This document shows, one piece after another, positions 8,184-16,421 of a stretch of 64,000 bases of DNA. The notes below the pieces were generated by a model, which was not told where the DNA came from, ran no database searches, and was given only the letters and a program-made list of their open reading frames with translations. Each line of letters opens with the position of its first letter. The stretch's first letter is position 1. The translations under genes were made by a program, and so were the position numbers. Source of the DNA: Bacillus rubiinfantis (GTDB lineage: Bacteria > Bacillota > Bacilli > Bacillales > Cytobacillaceae); contig CCFE01000021.1 of NCBI GenBank assembly GCA_000752035.1, positions 186,001-250,000 on the forward strand, in the 5' to 3' direction.

Positions 8184-8344
8184 ATACAGCTCTTATCCAA
8201 GAGGTACTTGTCGCCATTCTAAAAAGCATTGATGAAGGGATCCATGTTGTCGACACGGAGGGAAAAACCACTTTTTATAATGAAGTCGCAGTAAGTCATG
8301 ATGGAATGGAAAGTAAAGAGGTCCTTGGCAAACTGAGGCACTAA
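8183..8344 (+). pseudogene. remnant of a PAS/sigma-54-dependent activator
   Basis: A 53-codon frame without a start reads ILKSIDEGIHVVDTEGKT, then FYNEVAVSHDGMES and KEVLGK before a stop. This is the PAS-domain opening of RocR/BkdR-type sigma-54 activators (ILxSIDEGIHVVD...NxxxxxxDGLxxxEVLGK). Nothing of the AAA+ or HTH domains follows. Together with the aminotransferase remnant it shows that the M20 gene lies in a deleted catabolic cluster. Confidence 0.72.
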
Positions 8345-8377
8345 AAGCACACTAATATTATTTTTAGTGTGCTTTTA
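8342..8377. terminator. 14-bp perfect inverted repeat, terminator-like
   Basis: TAAAAGCACACTAA and its exact reverse complement around an 8-nt loop. The stem starts at the stop of the PAS remnant. The T tract is only the four T of the stem plus AGTG, so termination is likely but not certain. Confidence 0.55.
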
Positions 8378-8408
8378 GTGTAATATAGAATCATATTATA
8401 ATAATTTA

Positions 8409-8437
8409 TTACATTATCCGGATAAATATTGTAAAAT
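8409..8437 (+). promoter_or_regulatory. candidate promoter of the nuclease gene
   Basis: TTACAT (8409-8414), 17 nt, TAAAAT (8432-8437), 31 bp before the start codon. One of several possible AT-rich matches here. Confidence 0.4.
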
Positions 8438-8468
8438 AATTTTATTCAATTATAAATAGAGGTGCAAT

Positions 8469-9437
8469 ATGCAACATAAATGGTATCAAACATCATGGGC
8501 GATTATTATATTACTCCTTTCAGTACTTATTTTATTTACCAGTTGTTCACAACCAAATAATACAGAATCCAAAATAAATAAAACTCAAGAAGTAAGCAAA
8601 AAGAAAGCAGCTGCTGTTGAAAATGCAGATAGTCCTAGCGTTCCTACCGCTAGTACAGCAACGGAAACAAGTGTTAATGGTGATTTTGACTACAGTAAAT
8701 ATAAACTAATTGTTGTAGATGGCGGAGATATGTCAGGGGATAGAAAGCCGAATTCAAGAGTGGATATCGGGTTTGGCGACAGGGAATATTGGGCTTTTAC
8801 AAATGAATACGGACAGCTCATTCGTGTTGAGGCAAAAAAGATCACACTCCAAAATCCGGATACTGAACCTGTTTTATCGTCTGGGAGATACTATTCTGAT
8901 GAAGCAAAGGTTCCTGGTACAGAGAGTCCAGAATTAGATCAAGGGCATGTGATTGCTGACTCACTTGGCGGAGTATCTAATGCATATAACATTACACCTC
9001 AAGACAGTATTCTCAATCGGCACGGCGATCAAGCTTATATGGAAAAAGTGATTCGAGATGCAGGCGGTTGTACAGATTTCGTAGCAGTGATTCAATATCC
9101 AAATACAGAGACGCAAATTCCTACCCATTATAAATTCACCTACAAAATTCAGGACAGATTGATTACAGATGAATTTGACAATGTAAACCCAGATGAAGTG
9201 AACAAAAAATTAGGGAAAACGTCAGGTACGAGCAGCACCCCACCGAAACAAGACAATGGAACAGCGAACGAAACGGGAAGTAGTAATGAAGACATTAGTA
9301 AGGTGGATACCAATCATAACGGAATTGTAACGATCGCTGAAGCCAAAGCTGCTGGCTTTAAAATGCCAATTACCCGCGATTCATGGCTCTATAAATATAT
9401 GGACGATCGTGATGGTGATGGACTAGTAGGTGAGTAG
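8469..9437 (+). CDS. DNA/RNA non-specific endonuclease lipoprotein with C-terminal Ca-binding-like motif
   Basis: Secreted, lipid-anchored nuclease of 322 residues. Lipobox LFTSC (Cys about 26), a Ser/Thr/Ala-rich linker, then a DNA/RNA non-specific endonuclease domain (about residues 80-235) with the H-containing motif DQGHVIADSLGG and the NITPQDSILNRHGDQAYMEK block. After a second low-complexity linker comes a C-terminal motif DTNHNGIVTIAEAKAAGF followed by DDRDGDG, which looks like the Excalibur-type Ca-binding module. The likely job is degrading extracellular nucleic acid. AGAGGTG precedes the start. Confidence 0.85.
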   Translation: MQHKWYQTSWAIIILLLSVLILFTSCSQPNNTESKINKTQEVSKKKAAAVENADSPSVPTASTATETSVNGDFDYSKYKLIVVDGGDMSGDRKPNSRVDIGFGDREYWAFTNEYGQLIRVEAKKITLQNPDTEPVLSSGRYYSDEAKVPGTESPELDQGHVIADSLGGVSNAYNITPQDSILNRHGDQAYMEKVIRDAGGCTDFVAVIQYPNTETQIPTHYKFTYKIQDRLITDEFDNVNPDEVNKKLGKTSGTSSTPPKQDNGTANETGSSNEDISKVDTNHNGIVTIAEAKAAGFKMPITRDSWLYKYMDDRDGDGLVGE

Positions 9438-9617
9438 ACAAATCGGATTTTTTCCACATGTAACACAAAAATGAAGCAAAATAGGCAAAAATAGGTGTTC
9501 TCGATGTCTTAAACCTTGCTCAAATAATTGAGTGGAAGTCTTTATGGACGATTCCGGGATAATCGATTATAGTAGTAGCAGAAAGAGAGCGAAACTTTTA
9601 AAAGAAGGGCATCCAGT

Positions 9618-9839
9618 ATGAGAAAATCATTTTATCATTACTTATTAAAGTACCGGCACCCGGAGCCAAAAGACAATATTAGTAAGTTTGCTAACGATGC
9701 ATTTGATGATCTAAGCTTTCCAAAACACTCAGCAGATTATCATGAGCTTAGTACTTATCTAGAGCTTAATGGGCAATACCTAGAATCAATGACTATTTTC
9801 GATGAAGCTTGGCAGTTATACCTTTTGTCAGAAGAATAG
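9618..9839 (+). CDS. yozE: YozE family protein (UPF0346)
   Basis: Protein of 73 residues matching B. subtilis YozE (SAM-like helical fold): KSFYHYLLKYRHP..., FANDAFDDLSFPK, YHELSTYLELN and FDEAW are all family blocks. Function unknown. Own ribosome site (AAGAAGGG) and own terminator, so likely monocistronic. yozD lies 1.1 kb downstream, as the two lie near each other in B. subtilis. Confidence 0.9.
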   Translation: MRKSFYHYLLKYRHPEPKDNISKFANDAFDDLSFPKHSADYHELSTYLELNGQYLESMTIFDEAWQLYLLSEE

Positions 9840-9846
9840 TATCATT

Positions 9847-9878
9847 AAAGCCTCCTTTTTTGGGGGCTTTATTTAATT
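9847..9878 (+). terminator. terminator after yozE
   Basis: Stem AAAGCCTCC / GGGGGCTTT (one G-T pair) followed by ATTTAATTTT. Confidence 0.8.
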
Positions 9879-9964
9879 TTGGAATCATAATCGCGTTATT
9901 TGTGGCCCTGCATATACTATACTAATCAAGATTACCGGTTGATTAATTGAGGGGATGGGAGGAA

Positions 9965-10660
9965 ATGACAAAGGCAAAAAAACCAAAGTACAAAATCGGA
10001 GATACAGTGGTCATTACTATATATGGAACTGTAGGAAAAATTACCAATGTGAAATGGTTAGAAGGTCATTATGTTTATGAAGTTAATAATAGTCAAGGTT
10101 TATTTATGGAGTCTGCTTTAGAATTACTATCGGAATATGAGGGTGTTATTCTGGAGAAGGAACAGATTGATATTGAATATAAGTTTATTATTGGTGATTT
10201 AGTCCAGGTAAGCGGCTATGGAGCGGACCTATTCAAAGTTGTCGGCTTCAGGACAGAAATTTGGCGCTATAAAGAGGATGCCTGGGAGGATGTTATCTAT
10301 GAGCTTTCAAGGATAAGTGATGGTGAATGGCTCGAGGCAGGCGAGGAAGAGTTAACACTCGTAGCTGATGCTGATAGTGCCGATACCTTTATTCAAAAGC
10401 TAGGTCTTTTATACTTAGTAAACAAGCAAGATAAGGTGATAAAAGACCCGCATTTACAAACAAAGGTCAGAAAAGCAGAATTAGAGGAATTAGCGAGGAA
10501 AAGGGAAAAGAAAGAATTGATAGACCATCTATTAGATATATTTAATGATTATCGAATATTATATGAATTATTTCATGATCCTGAATATCATCAGGTAATG
10601 CGTGTTATTCTTCGAAAGTTGAGTAATATTGTAAGTAATGATGGGAAAAGTCATGTATAA
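9965..10660 (+). CDS. hypothetical protein with N-terminal SH3/KOW-like segments
   Basis: Not recognised. 231 residues, no signal peptide or membrane helix. Two short beta-rich stretches with IGDxVxI...G..G.I (residues about 11-35 and 73-95) look like SH3/KOW-type barrels, followed by an acidic part and a Lys/Glu-rich helical C-terminus (about 150-231). Start at 9965 is preferred (GAGGGGAT about 8-10 nt upstream); TTG 9947 is the alternative. It lies alone between yozE and a small reverse gene. Soluble, role unknown. Confidence 0.75.
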   Translation: MTKAKKPKYKIGDTVVITIYGTVGKITNVKWLEGHYVYEVNNSQGLFMESALELLSEYEGVILEKEQIDIEYKFIIGDLVQVSGYGADLFKVVGFRTEIWRYKEDAWEDVIYELSRISDGEWLEAGEEELTLVADADSADTFIQKLGLLYLVNKQDKVIKDPHLQTKVRKAELEELARKREKKELIDHLLDIFNDYRILYELFHDPEYHQVMRVILRKLSNIVSNDGKSHV

Positions 10661-10661
10661 G

Positions 10662-10829
10662 TTACCAAGTGGAACTTACAAATAATAAATAAACAACAAA
10701 TGGGATTCCAAACCATTTAATCAAGACAAACATTTTTTCTGTAATTCTTGCAAAAAGCTGTAATGTGACCCCATCCTCTTGATTTACATCTTCTATCCAG
10801 TATTCCAGCATTGTTCGTAACGTAGCCAT
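10662..10829 (-). CDS. hypothetical small membrane protein, 55 aa
   Basis: Short gene not otherwise marked. GAGGTGATAAA lies directly before ATG 10829. The product begins MATLRTMLEYWIED, has a charged N-terminal half, and one C-terminal hydrophobic helix (about residues 33-52). Its stop almost abuts the stop of the convergent 9965-10660 gene. No family recognised; the strong ribosome site and transmembrane pattern support a real gene. Confidence 0.6.
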   Translation of the reverse strand: MATLRTMLEYWIEDVNQEDGVTLQLFARITEKMFVLIKWFGIPFVVYLLFVSSTW

Positions 10830-10994
10830 TTTATCACCTCAGTTTATCGTTATATCCCCATCCTATGCTTGTCCATGCCGTATTATGTGTGAGAAGAAGG
10901 ACTTATTTGCTATTTTGAAATAAGCTGGTAATAAAAGTAACAAGCATGAAGTTACATGTTAGTTCATACATTTTCTATAAAGGGGGTCGATGTT

Positions 10995-11168
10995 TTGAAA
11001 GAAATTGAGGTATTCATTGATACAGAAGAAATTGCTGAATTTTTCTTTCAGGAGCTTGTAAGAAGGGGCTATGTTCCCAATGCAGAGGAATTGGAAGAAA
11101 TCGCTGACATAACCTTTGAATACTTAATTGAAAAAAGTATTATTGATGAGGAAATTGAAGAGGAATAG
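10995..11168 (+). CDS. yozD: YozD family protein
   Basis: Acidic protein of 57 residues matching B. subtilis YozD: IDTEEIAEFFFQELVRRGYVP then EELEEIADITFEYL. Function unknown. TTG 10995 is the likely start because AAGGGGG lies 8 nt upstream and no ATG/GTG fits; an in-frame start further upstream (10956) lacks a ribosome site. The neighbour order with yozE agrees with Bacillus gene order. Confidence 0.82.
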   Translation: MKEIEVFIDTEEIAEFFFQELVRRGYVPNAEELEEIADITFEYLIEKSIIDEEIEEE

Positions 11169-11213
11169 TAGTTTTTTTAGATAAATCACTCCTCTTAATG
11201 ATAGAGACTATCA

Positions 11214-11240
11214 AGTGGGCAGTTTGGCTCACTTTTTATT
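11214..11240 (+). terminator. terminator after yozD
   Basis: Seven-bp stem AGTGGGC / GCTCACT followed by TTTTTATT, 20 bp before the left target duplication of the IS element. Confidence 0.65.
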
Positions 11241-11268
11241 ATGGCCAATTATTAATTACATGAAAAAT

Positions 11269-12682
11269 CACTAGTGTTGCATTAATTTAAATTCACTATT
11301 AAAAACATTCGCAATGTTCAATTTTGTTATTTTAAGCAAAGAAAAAGTCCTTTATAATAGATAAGTCAGGTGGTAACCCGTCCAAATCCACTAATAAAGG
11401 ACATCTCTCATGGACAAGATTACACGAAAAAATTCATTTGGACAATGGTTTTCACCGATTAACTCTCAATTATTTGAGGAACAAGTGAAAACATTGAAAT
11501 TAGATTTCTATAAGAAAAAATTAACGACGGAGTCGTTCTTAAAATTACTGCTTTTTGCGCAACTCCAGGAAGTCGAAAGTCTTCATGCACTTAGTGATTG
11601 TCTTTTCGATGATCAGCTTCAGAAGTCAATTGCCCTTGATTCTATTAGTATTTCTCAGCTGTCACGCCGGTTAAATGGATTGAATCCAGATTTATTCCAA
11701 AGGCTTTTTCTTGATTTGGTATCACAAATTCATTCCAAAACCCATTACACGAAACTTGTGATGCCCTTAAAAATCATCGATTCAAGTACATTGCCACTCA
11801 ATTTGACGAATCATAAATGGGCAAAATTCCGTAAAACCAAGGCTGGCGTGAAGTTGCATCTGCGTCTCGTGTTTATGGAAAAAGGAACGTCCTACCCAGA
11901 AAAAGCCATTATAACAACTGCCAAAGAACATGACCGTGGCCAGCTCGAAATCATGGTTGATGACAAAGAATGCATGTATGTGTTTGACCGTGGTTACCTA
12001 GATTACGAACGTTTTGACCGTATGACCGATGATGGCTACTTTTTCCTTTCAAGGCTGCGGAAAAACGCTGTTATTCGAGAAGTTTACAACTTTAAACTAC
12101 CCGAAAATACGTCTGTTTTATCAGACCAAATGGTCTTAATCGGTACTACACAAAACCGCGCTGAAAATTATTTTCGCCTAATAAAGGTCTTGGATTCAAA
12201 AGGCAATGAACTCCATTTAATCACCAATCGTTTTGATTTGAGCGCTGAAGAAATCTCAGAAATGTACAAATCACGCTGGGCCATCGAATTATTTTTTAAA
12301 TGGATCAAACAACATCTCAGCATTAAAAAGTTTTACGGTCAAAGCGAATGGGCGATTCAAAACCAAGTATTTATCGCACTTATTGTGTTTTGCCTGCATG
12401 TTTTAGCGCAAATTGAAACAAAAAGTAATAGAAAAGTTCTACAAATTAGCCGTTATTTAAGGGCTGCACTATGGAAACCAGCACATATTTGGCTTCGAAA
12501 GATAGAAGGAAAAGCCATCCCTTAATGAGCAAATTTGTTGTGATCCCACACGTTTTTAGGTCTAATTGTAAATAAATTTCCAAATGGACAGAGCCACCTT
12601 TAATTGGGTATTTAACTTTTTGGCTCTAAATAAGAAAGATGATTATACTGAATATTCAATCATGCTTTATGCAACACTAGTG
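11269..12682 (+). mobile_element. complete IS4-family insertion sequence, 1414 bp
   Basis: Both ends carry the inverted repeat CACTAGTGTTGCAT (the match continues weakly for a few more bases). The element is bracketed by a perfect 9-bp target duplication ATGAAAAAT at 11260-11268 and 12683-12691. It holds a single intact transposase gene. A 9-bp inverted repeat GTCCTTTAT / ATAAAGGAC (11347-11355 with 11394-11402) lies just before the transposase start and could fold the start region of read-through transcripts. The exact duplication and intact gene point to a recent insertion. Confidence 0.93.
11410..12525 (+). CDS. IS4-family DDE transposase
   Basis: Transposase of 371 residues, intact. DDE-type catalytic parts are visible: first Asp in KIIDSSTLP, second Asp in VFDRGYLDY, and the IS4 Y-R-E-K signature in YKSRWAIELFFKWIKQHL, which holds the catalytic Glu. 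The N-terminal region has the DUF4372-like helical part usual in this group. The start codon lacks a strong ribosome site and lies 7 nt after the hairpin, which fits the low expression expected of transposases. Confidence 0.93.
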   Translation: MDKITRKNSFGQWFSPINSQLFEEQVKTLKLDFYKKKLTTESFLKLLLFAQLQEVESLHALSDCLFDDQLQKSIALDSISISQLSRRLNGLNPDLFQRLFLDLVSQIHSKTHYTKLVMPLKIIDSSTLPLNLTNHKWAKFRKTKAGVKLHLRLVFMEKGTSYPEKAIITTAKEHDRGQLEIMVDDKECMYVFDRGYLDYERFDRMTDDGYFFLSRLRKNAVIREVYNFKLPENTSVLSDQMVLIGTTQNRAENYFRLIKVLDSKGNELHLITNRFDLSAEEISEMYKSRWAIELFFKWIKQHLSIKKFYGQSEWAIQNQVFIALIVFCLHVLAQIETKSNRKVLQISRYLRAALWKPAHIWLRKIEGKAIP

Positions 12683-12760
12683 ATGAAAAATAATAAAAAA
12701 CGAAACCATTAACCTTCTCAACCCGTATAAATGGAAGAGAGTTCAAAGGGGAGGAAAATT

Positions 12761-13531
12761 ATGTCGTTCTTTAATAAAGTATTCGCTAGTGTTGGAATTG
12801 GTTCAGCGACTGTAGACACAAAGCTTGAAAAGGATTCATATATGCCAGGAGAAACCGTTAAGGGTCTAATTGAAATTAACGGAGGAAAAATTGACCAGCA
12901 AATTGATGAAATTTATCTTTCGTTAAATACTACTTATTTGCGGGAAGCTGATGACCGAAAATACCCCGTTACGATAACCATTGAACGGTTTCGTATCTCG
13001 TCCCCGTTTATGATTGGAAAAAATGAGAGAAGGGAAATCCCCTTTACCTTTCGACTGCCGGATGATACCCCTATCTCGGTTGGAAATTCCCGGGTATGGG
13101 TAACCACTGGTCTTGATATAAAAGGTGGAGTGGATCCGAGCGATAAAGATTTTTTACGAGTGATTCCAAATTCGCTAATGGCTGCTGTATTTAACGCTGT
13201 TGATCAATTGGGATTTAGTATTAGGGAGGCCGAGTGTGAAGAAGCACCAAGAAGGTTGCGAGGACGCCTGCCGTTCATTCAAGAGTTTGAGTTTATTCCT
13301 GTTACAGGTCCATTCCGAGGCAGATTAGATGAGCTAGAAATTGTTTTTTTTCCTACAGCAAATGGCGGTTTTGAATTGTTGCTGCAGGTTGATCGCAAAG
13401 CAAGAGGTCTGAGCGGGTTATTCTCCGAAGCAATGGGCTCAGATGAAACCTTTGTAAGAGTCAATGTAACAAACTCAGACATTCCCTATTTAACTCAAAA
13501 ATTACAAACCATTATTCAAAGGTTCTCTTAA
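12761..13531 (+). CDS. spo0M: sporulation-control protein Spo0M
   Basis: Arrestin-like protein of 256 residues that negatively affects early sporulation in B. subtilis. The family opening MSFFNKVFASVGIGSATVDT and the DSYMPGETVKG block are clear, with the Spo0M C-terminal part (LFSEAMGSDE). Start 12761 follows AAGGGGAGGAA; an in-frame ATG at 12731 has none. The IS4 element ends only 70 bp upstream, so the native promoter (sigma-H type in B. subtilis) may have been pushed 1.4 kb away. Confidence 0.93.
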   Translation: MSFFNKVFASVGIGSATVDTKLEKDSYMPGETVKGLIEINGGKIDQQIDEIYLSLNTTYLREADDRKYPVTITIERFRISSPFMIGKNERREIPFTFRLPDDTPISVGNSRVWVTTGLDIKGGVDPSDKDFLRVIPNSLMAAVFNAVDQLGFSIREAECEEAPRRLRGRLPFIQEFEFIPVTGPFRGRLDELEIVFFPTANGGFELLLQVDRKARGLSGLFSEAMGSDETFVRVNVTNSDIPYLTQKLQTIIQRFS

Positions 13532-13544
13532 GTTACTCCTTTTT

Positions 13545-13577
13545 AATAAACCTAAGGATTAACTCCTTAGGTTTATT
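13545..13577 (+). terminator. terminator after spo0M
   Basis: Perfect 14-bp stem AATAAACCTAAGGA / TCCTTAGGTTTATT with a 5-nt loop. Confidence 0.8.
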
Positions 13578-13645
13578 CGTTCTATTAGGTTTGCTTTTGT
13601 CCCGTCTTAACAGGCAGTAAGACCCCCACTGATGGAAGTTTTACT

Positions 13646-13774
13646 TTATCGTTTTCGTCCGCCAGTAGCTTGAAACTCCTTTGCATGTGCTTCATGTTCG
13701 GCAACGATTGCCTCAGCAGGAATATGATTATTTTTCTTTGGCGCACTTGTGCGGGCGCGATTCTTTTTTCCCAT
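13646..13774 (-). CDS. small basic protein, 42 aa, possibly spore-associated
   Basis: Short reverse gene. GGGAGGAAA lies 9 nt before ATG 13774. The product starts MGKKNRARTSAPKKNNHIP, continues AEAIVAEHEAHAKEFQATGG and ends RKR: very basic ends around an Ala/Glu/His-rich helix. The size and composition resemble minor small acid-soluble spore proteins, but I cannot name a family. Placed between spo0M and deoD. Confidence 0.6.
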   Translation of the reverse strand: MGKKNRARTSAPKKNNHIPAEAIVAEHEAHAKEFQATGGRKR

Positions 13775-13970
13775 GGTTTAATTTCCTCCCGTCTATTCTT
13801 GTTGAAGACCCATGTGAATGTAAGATGAATTACATTCACATATAGCATCTCTCATTGTAAACTTTTCATGACCCTTTTTTTGATAGGGTTTTCAGTTGAA
13901 ATGGGTTTATGATATAGTGACTATGGTACATATTGATAACTGTAGCAACTTTGGATTGGAGGAACATAAA

Positions 13971-14675
13971 ATGAGTGTTCATATTGGTGCGAAAGAAAAT
14001 GAAATTGCGGAAACAGTATTACTTCCAGGCGACCCGCTACGGGCAAAATATATTGCAGAAACCTTTTTAGAAGGAGCAGTTTGTTATAACGAAGTCCGCA
14101 ATATGTTTGGTTACACTGGGACATATAAGGGAAAACGAATCTCTGTACAAGGAACAGGGATGGGGGTTCCATCAATATCGATTTATGTAAATGAATTAAT
14201 GCAGAGCTATAATGTGCAAAAGTTGATTCGTGTAGGTACGTGCGGTGCCATTCAAAAGGATGTTAAAGTCCGCGATGTTATCCTCGCGATGACTAGTTCT
14301 ACTGATTCAAACATCAATCGGCTTACCTTCGGGCTTGTTGACTATGCACCGACAGCAAATTTTGAACTTCTTAAGAATGCCTATGATGCAGGAATTGCAA
14401 AAGGACTTAATCTCAAAGTTGGAAGTGTGTTTACTGCAGATTCATTCTACAATGATAATGCAGAACTTGAGAAATGGGCAAAGTATCAAATCCTGGCAAT
14501 TGAGATGGAAACCTCAGCCCTCTATACATTAGCAGCCAAGTTTGACCGCAAGGCATTGTCAGTTCTTACAGTAAGTGACCATATCCTTACAGGTGAAGAA
14601 ACAACTGCTGAAGAAAGACAATTGACTTTCAATGATATGATTGAAGTAGCCCTAGAAGCAGCAATTAAAGAGTAA
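13971..14675 (+). CDS. deoD: purine nucleoside phosphorylase DeoD
   Basis: Hexameric PNP of 234 residues that splits purine (deoxy)nucleosides with phosphate. Family parts: HIGAKENEIAETVLLPGDP, the phosphate-site Arg in NEVRNMFGYTG, GTGMGVPS, VGTCGA, EMETSALY and the catalytic SDH (VSDHI). ATG 13971 follows TTGGAGGA; longer in-frame starts upstream lack support. Followed by its own terminator, then ctpA, the same neighbours as in B. subtilis. Confidence 0.95.
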   Translation: MSVHIGAKENEIAETVLLPGDPLRAKYIAETFLEGAVCYNEVRNMFGYTGTYKGKRISVQGTGMGVPSISIYVNELMQSYNVQKLIRVGTCGAIQKDVKVRDVILAMTSSTDSNINRLTFGLVDYAPTANFELLKNAYDAGIAKGLNLKVGSVFTADSFYNDNAELEKWAKYQILAIEMETSALYTLAAKFDRKALSVLTVSDHILTGEETTAEERQLTFNDMIEVALEAAIKE

Positions 14676-14688
14676 TGCCGATTTACTT

Positions 14689-14725
14689 TACCTCTTCCTT
14701 TTTTCGAAGAGGTTTATTTTTTATT
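14689..14725 (+). terminator. terminator after deoD
   Basis: Stem ACCTCTTC / GAAGAGGT with a 7-8 nt loop followed by TTATTTTTTATT. Confidence 0.85.
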
Positions 14726-14849
14726 ATTTTTCTTTGTTAATTTACTGAAAAAGATGTTATTCTAAACACTAAGGGTGCATTTTTTCATGAAGATGCTTTT
14801 ATAAGAATAATTTCGATCTTTTTATGGTTAATGAAAGTGGTGATACGCT

Positions 14850-16328
14850 TTGGAAGAAGAAAAGAATAATTTGGAAAAAAATGAAAAAGAACAGATGCCT
14901 GATAATAAATTGGGCTATATTAAAATGAAAAAATTTCACTTCATCATGCTGTTGTTTCTTATCGTATTTTTATCTGCCGGAATTACTGCAGTTGCGCTCT
15001 CTTTTGGAGACGAAAAGGTTGTAACGGTTGGCAATGAGCGCACAGAATTCACAAAATTATATGATACATTCGATACTTTGAAGGATAAATATTATACGAA
15101 AACAAATGATCAAAAGCTTATTAATGGTGCGATTAATGGTATGGTTGAGGCACTTGATGACCCATATTCCGATTATATGAGTAAGGATGAAGCCAAGAGC
15201 TTCCAAAGTGTTATTTCTTCTTCATTTGAAGGAATCGGTGCCGAAATCCAAGCCAAAGACGGACATATCGTGATAGTTTCTCCAATCAAAGGCTCGCCAG
15301 CAGAAAAAGCAGGTCTAAGGCCGAATGATATCGTATTATCTGTTAATGGGAAAAGCCTTCAGGGAATGACTTCTTCACAAGCAGTTATGCTGATTCGCGG
15401 AAAGAAAGGGACTAAAGTAGAATTATCGATTAAACGTCCTGGAATTGAAAATCCACTAAAAGTACCAATTGTCCGCGACGAAATTCCAATTGAAACTGTT
15501 TATGGCGAAATGATTGATAAACAAATTGCGAAAGTACAAATTACCAACTTTTCCGAAAACACCGCGGAAGAACTTGTTACGAAATTAAATGAGCTTCAGA
15601 AAAAAGGAATGAAAGGCCTGGTACTGGATTTACGCCAAAATCCTGGAGGTTTATTAGAACAAGCTGTGAGTATTACTAGTATGTTTGTTCCAAAAGGGAA
15701 AGTTATTGTTAAAGAAGAAGATAGAAACGGAAAAATTACTGAAATACCATCACAGAACTCAGGAAATCCGACGATGCCATTAGTGGTGTTAATCGATAAG
15801 GGAAGTGCCAGTGCCTCGGAAATATTTGCTGCCGCAGTAAAAGAATCTGCAGGGGTTCCGCTTGTAGGTGAAAAGTCATTTGGTAAAGGTACGGTGCAAA
15901 CAACAACTGCCTTTAAAGATGGCTCCAATATTAAATATACGATTGCCAAATGGCTCACACCAAATGGAAATTGGATTCATAAAAAAGGGATTGAACCGGA
16001 TGTAGCTGTATCTTTACCGGATTATGCGATGCTACCGGTTATTGATACCGAAAAAAGTTTATCAAAGTCAACATCGTCTACAGAGGTTCAAACAGCTCAA
16101 AAAATGTTAAAGGCTCTTGGCTATAAACCAGGGCGGACCGATGGATTTTTCGATGAAAAAACAAAAAAAGCTGTGATGGCCTTTCAACAGGATCATAAAT
16201 TAAAAGTTAATGGTGTGCTAAAAGGTGACTCTACAGTGAAGCTAATGGAATTGTTGCGAGAAAAGATTGAGAAGCATGATACACAGCTTAATAAAGCTGT
16301 AGAGGTATTAAAAACGAAAATGAAATAA
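14850..16328 (+). CDS. ctpA: carboxy-terminal processing protease CtpA (S41)
   Basis: Membrane-anchored S41 serine protease of 492 residues. Order: cytosolic charged N-terminus, one transmembrane helix (about residues 31-51), CTP N-terminal helices, PDZ domain (about 105-190, GIGAEIQ... SPAEKAGLRPND), S41 core with catalytic Ser in KGSASASEIF and Lys in GEKSFGKGTVQ, and a C-terminal peptidoglycan-binding domain (about 405-465). Such proteases trim extracytoplasmic proteins. TTG 14850 follows AAGTGGTGAT. Neighbour of deoD as in B. subtilis. Confidence 0.93.
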   Translation: MEEEKNNLEKNEKEQMPDNKLGYIKMKKFHFIMLLFLIVFLSAGITAVALSFGDEKVVTVGNERTEFTKLYDTFDTLKDKYYTKTNDQKLINGAINGMVEALDDPYSDYMSKDEAKSFQSVISSSFEGIGAEIQAKDGHIVIVSPIKGSPAEKAGLRPNDIVLSVNGKSLQGMTSSQAVMLIRGKKGTKVELSIKRPGIENPLKVPIVRDEIPIETVYGEMIDKQIAKVQITNFSENTAEELVTKLNELQKKGMKGLVLDLRQNPGGLLEQAVSITSMFVPKGKVIVKEEDRNGKITEIPSQNSGNPTMPLVVLIDKGSASASEIFAAAVKESAGVPLVGEKSFGKGTVQTTTAFKDGSNIKYTIAKWLTPNGNWIHKKGIEPDVAVSLPDYAMLPVIDTEKSLSKSTSSTEVQTAQKMLKALGYKPGRTDGFFDEKTKKAVMAFQQDHKLKVNGVLKGDSTVKLMELLREKIEKHDTQLNKAVEVLKTKMK

Positions 16329-16339
16329 CTGTAACACCT

Positions 16340-16380
16340 AAAAGGCAAGCTGATCATGCTCGATCTGCTTGCCTTTATTA
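16340..16380 (+). terminator. terminator after ctpA
   Basis: Stem AAAAGGCAAGC / GCTTGCCTTT followed by ATTA; loop of 14 nt can pair further. Confidence 0.7.
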
Positions 16381-16421
16381 GGTTATCAGAAAAATACCAA
16401 TAAGATAGAGGCGTTCAAGGA

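Noticed and set aside
13585..13848. Reverse 87-codon frame upstream of deoD
   Set aside because: It overlaps the 42-codon reverse gene 13774-13646 in another frame and has no ribosome site.
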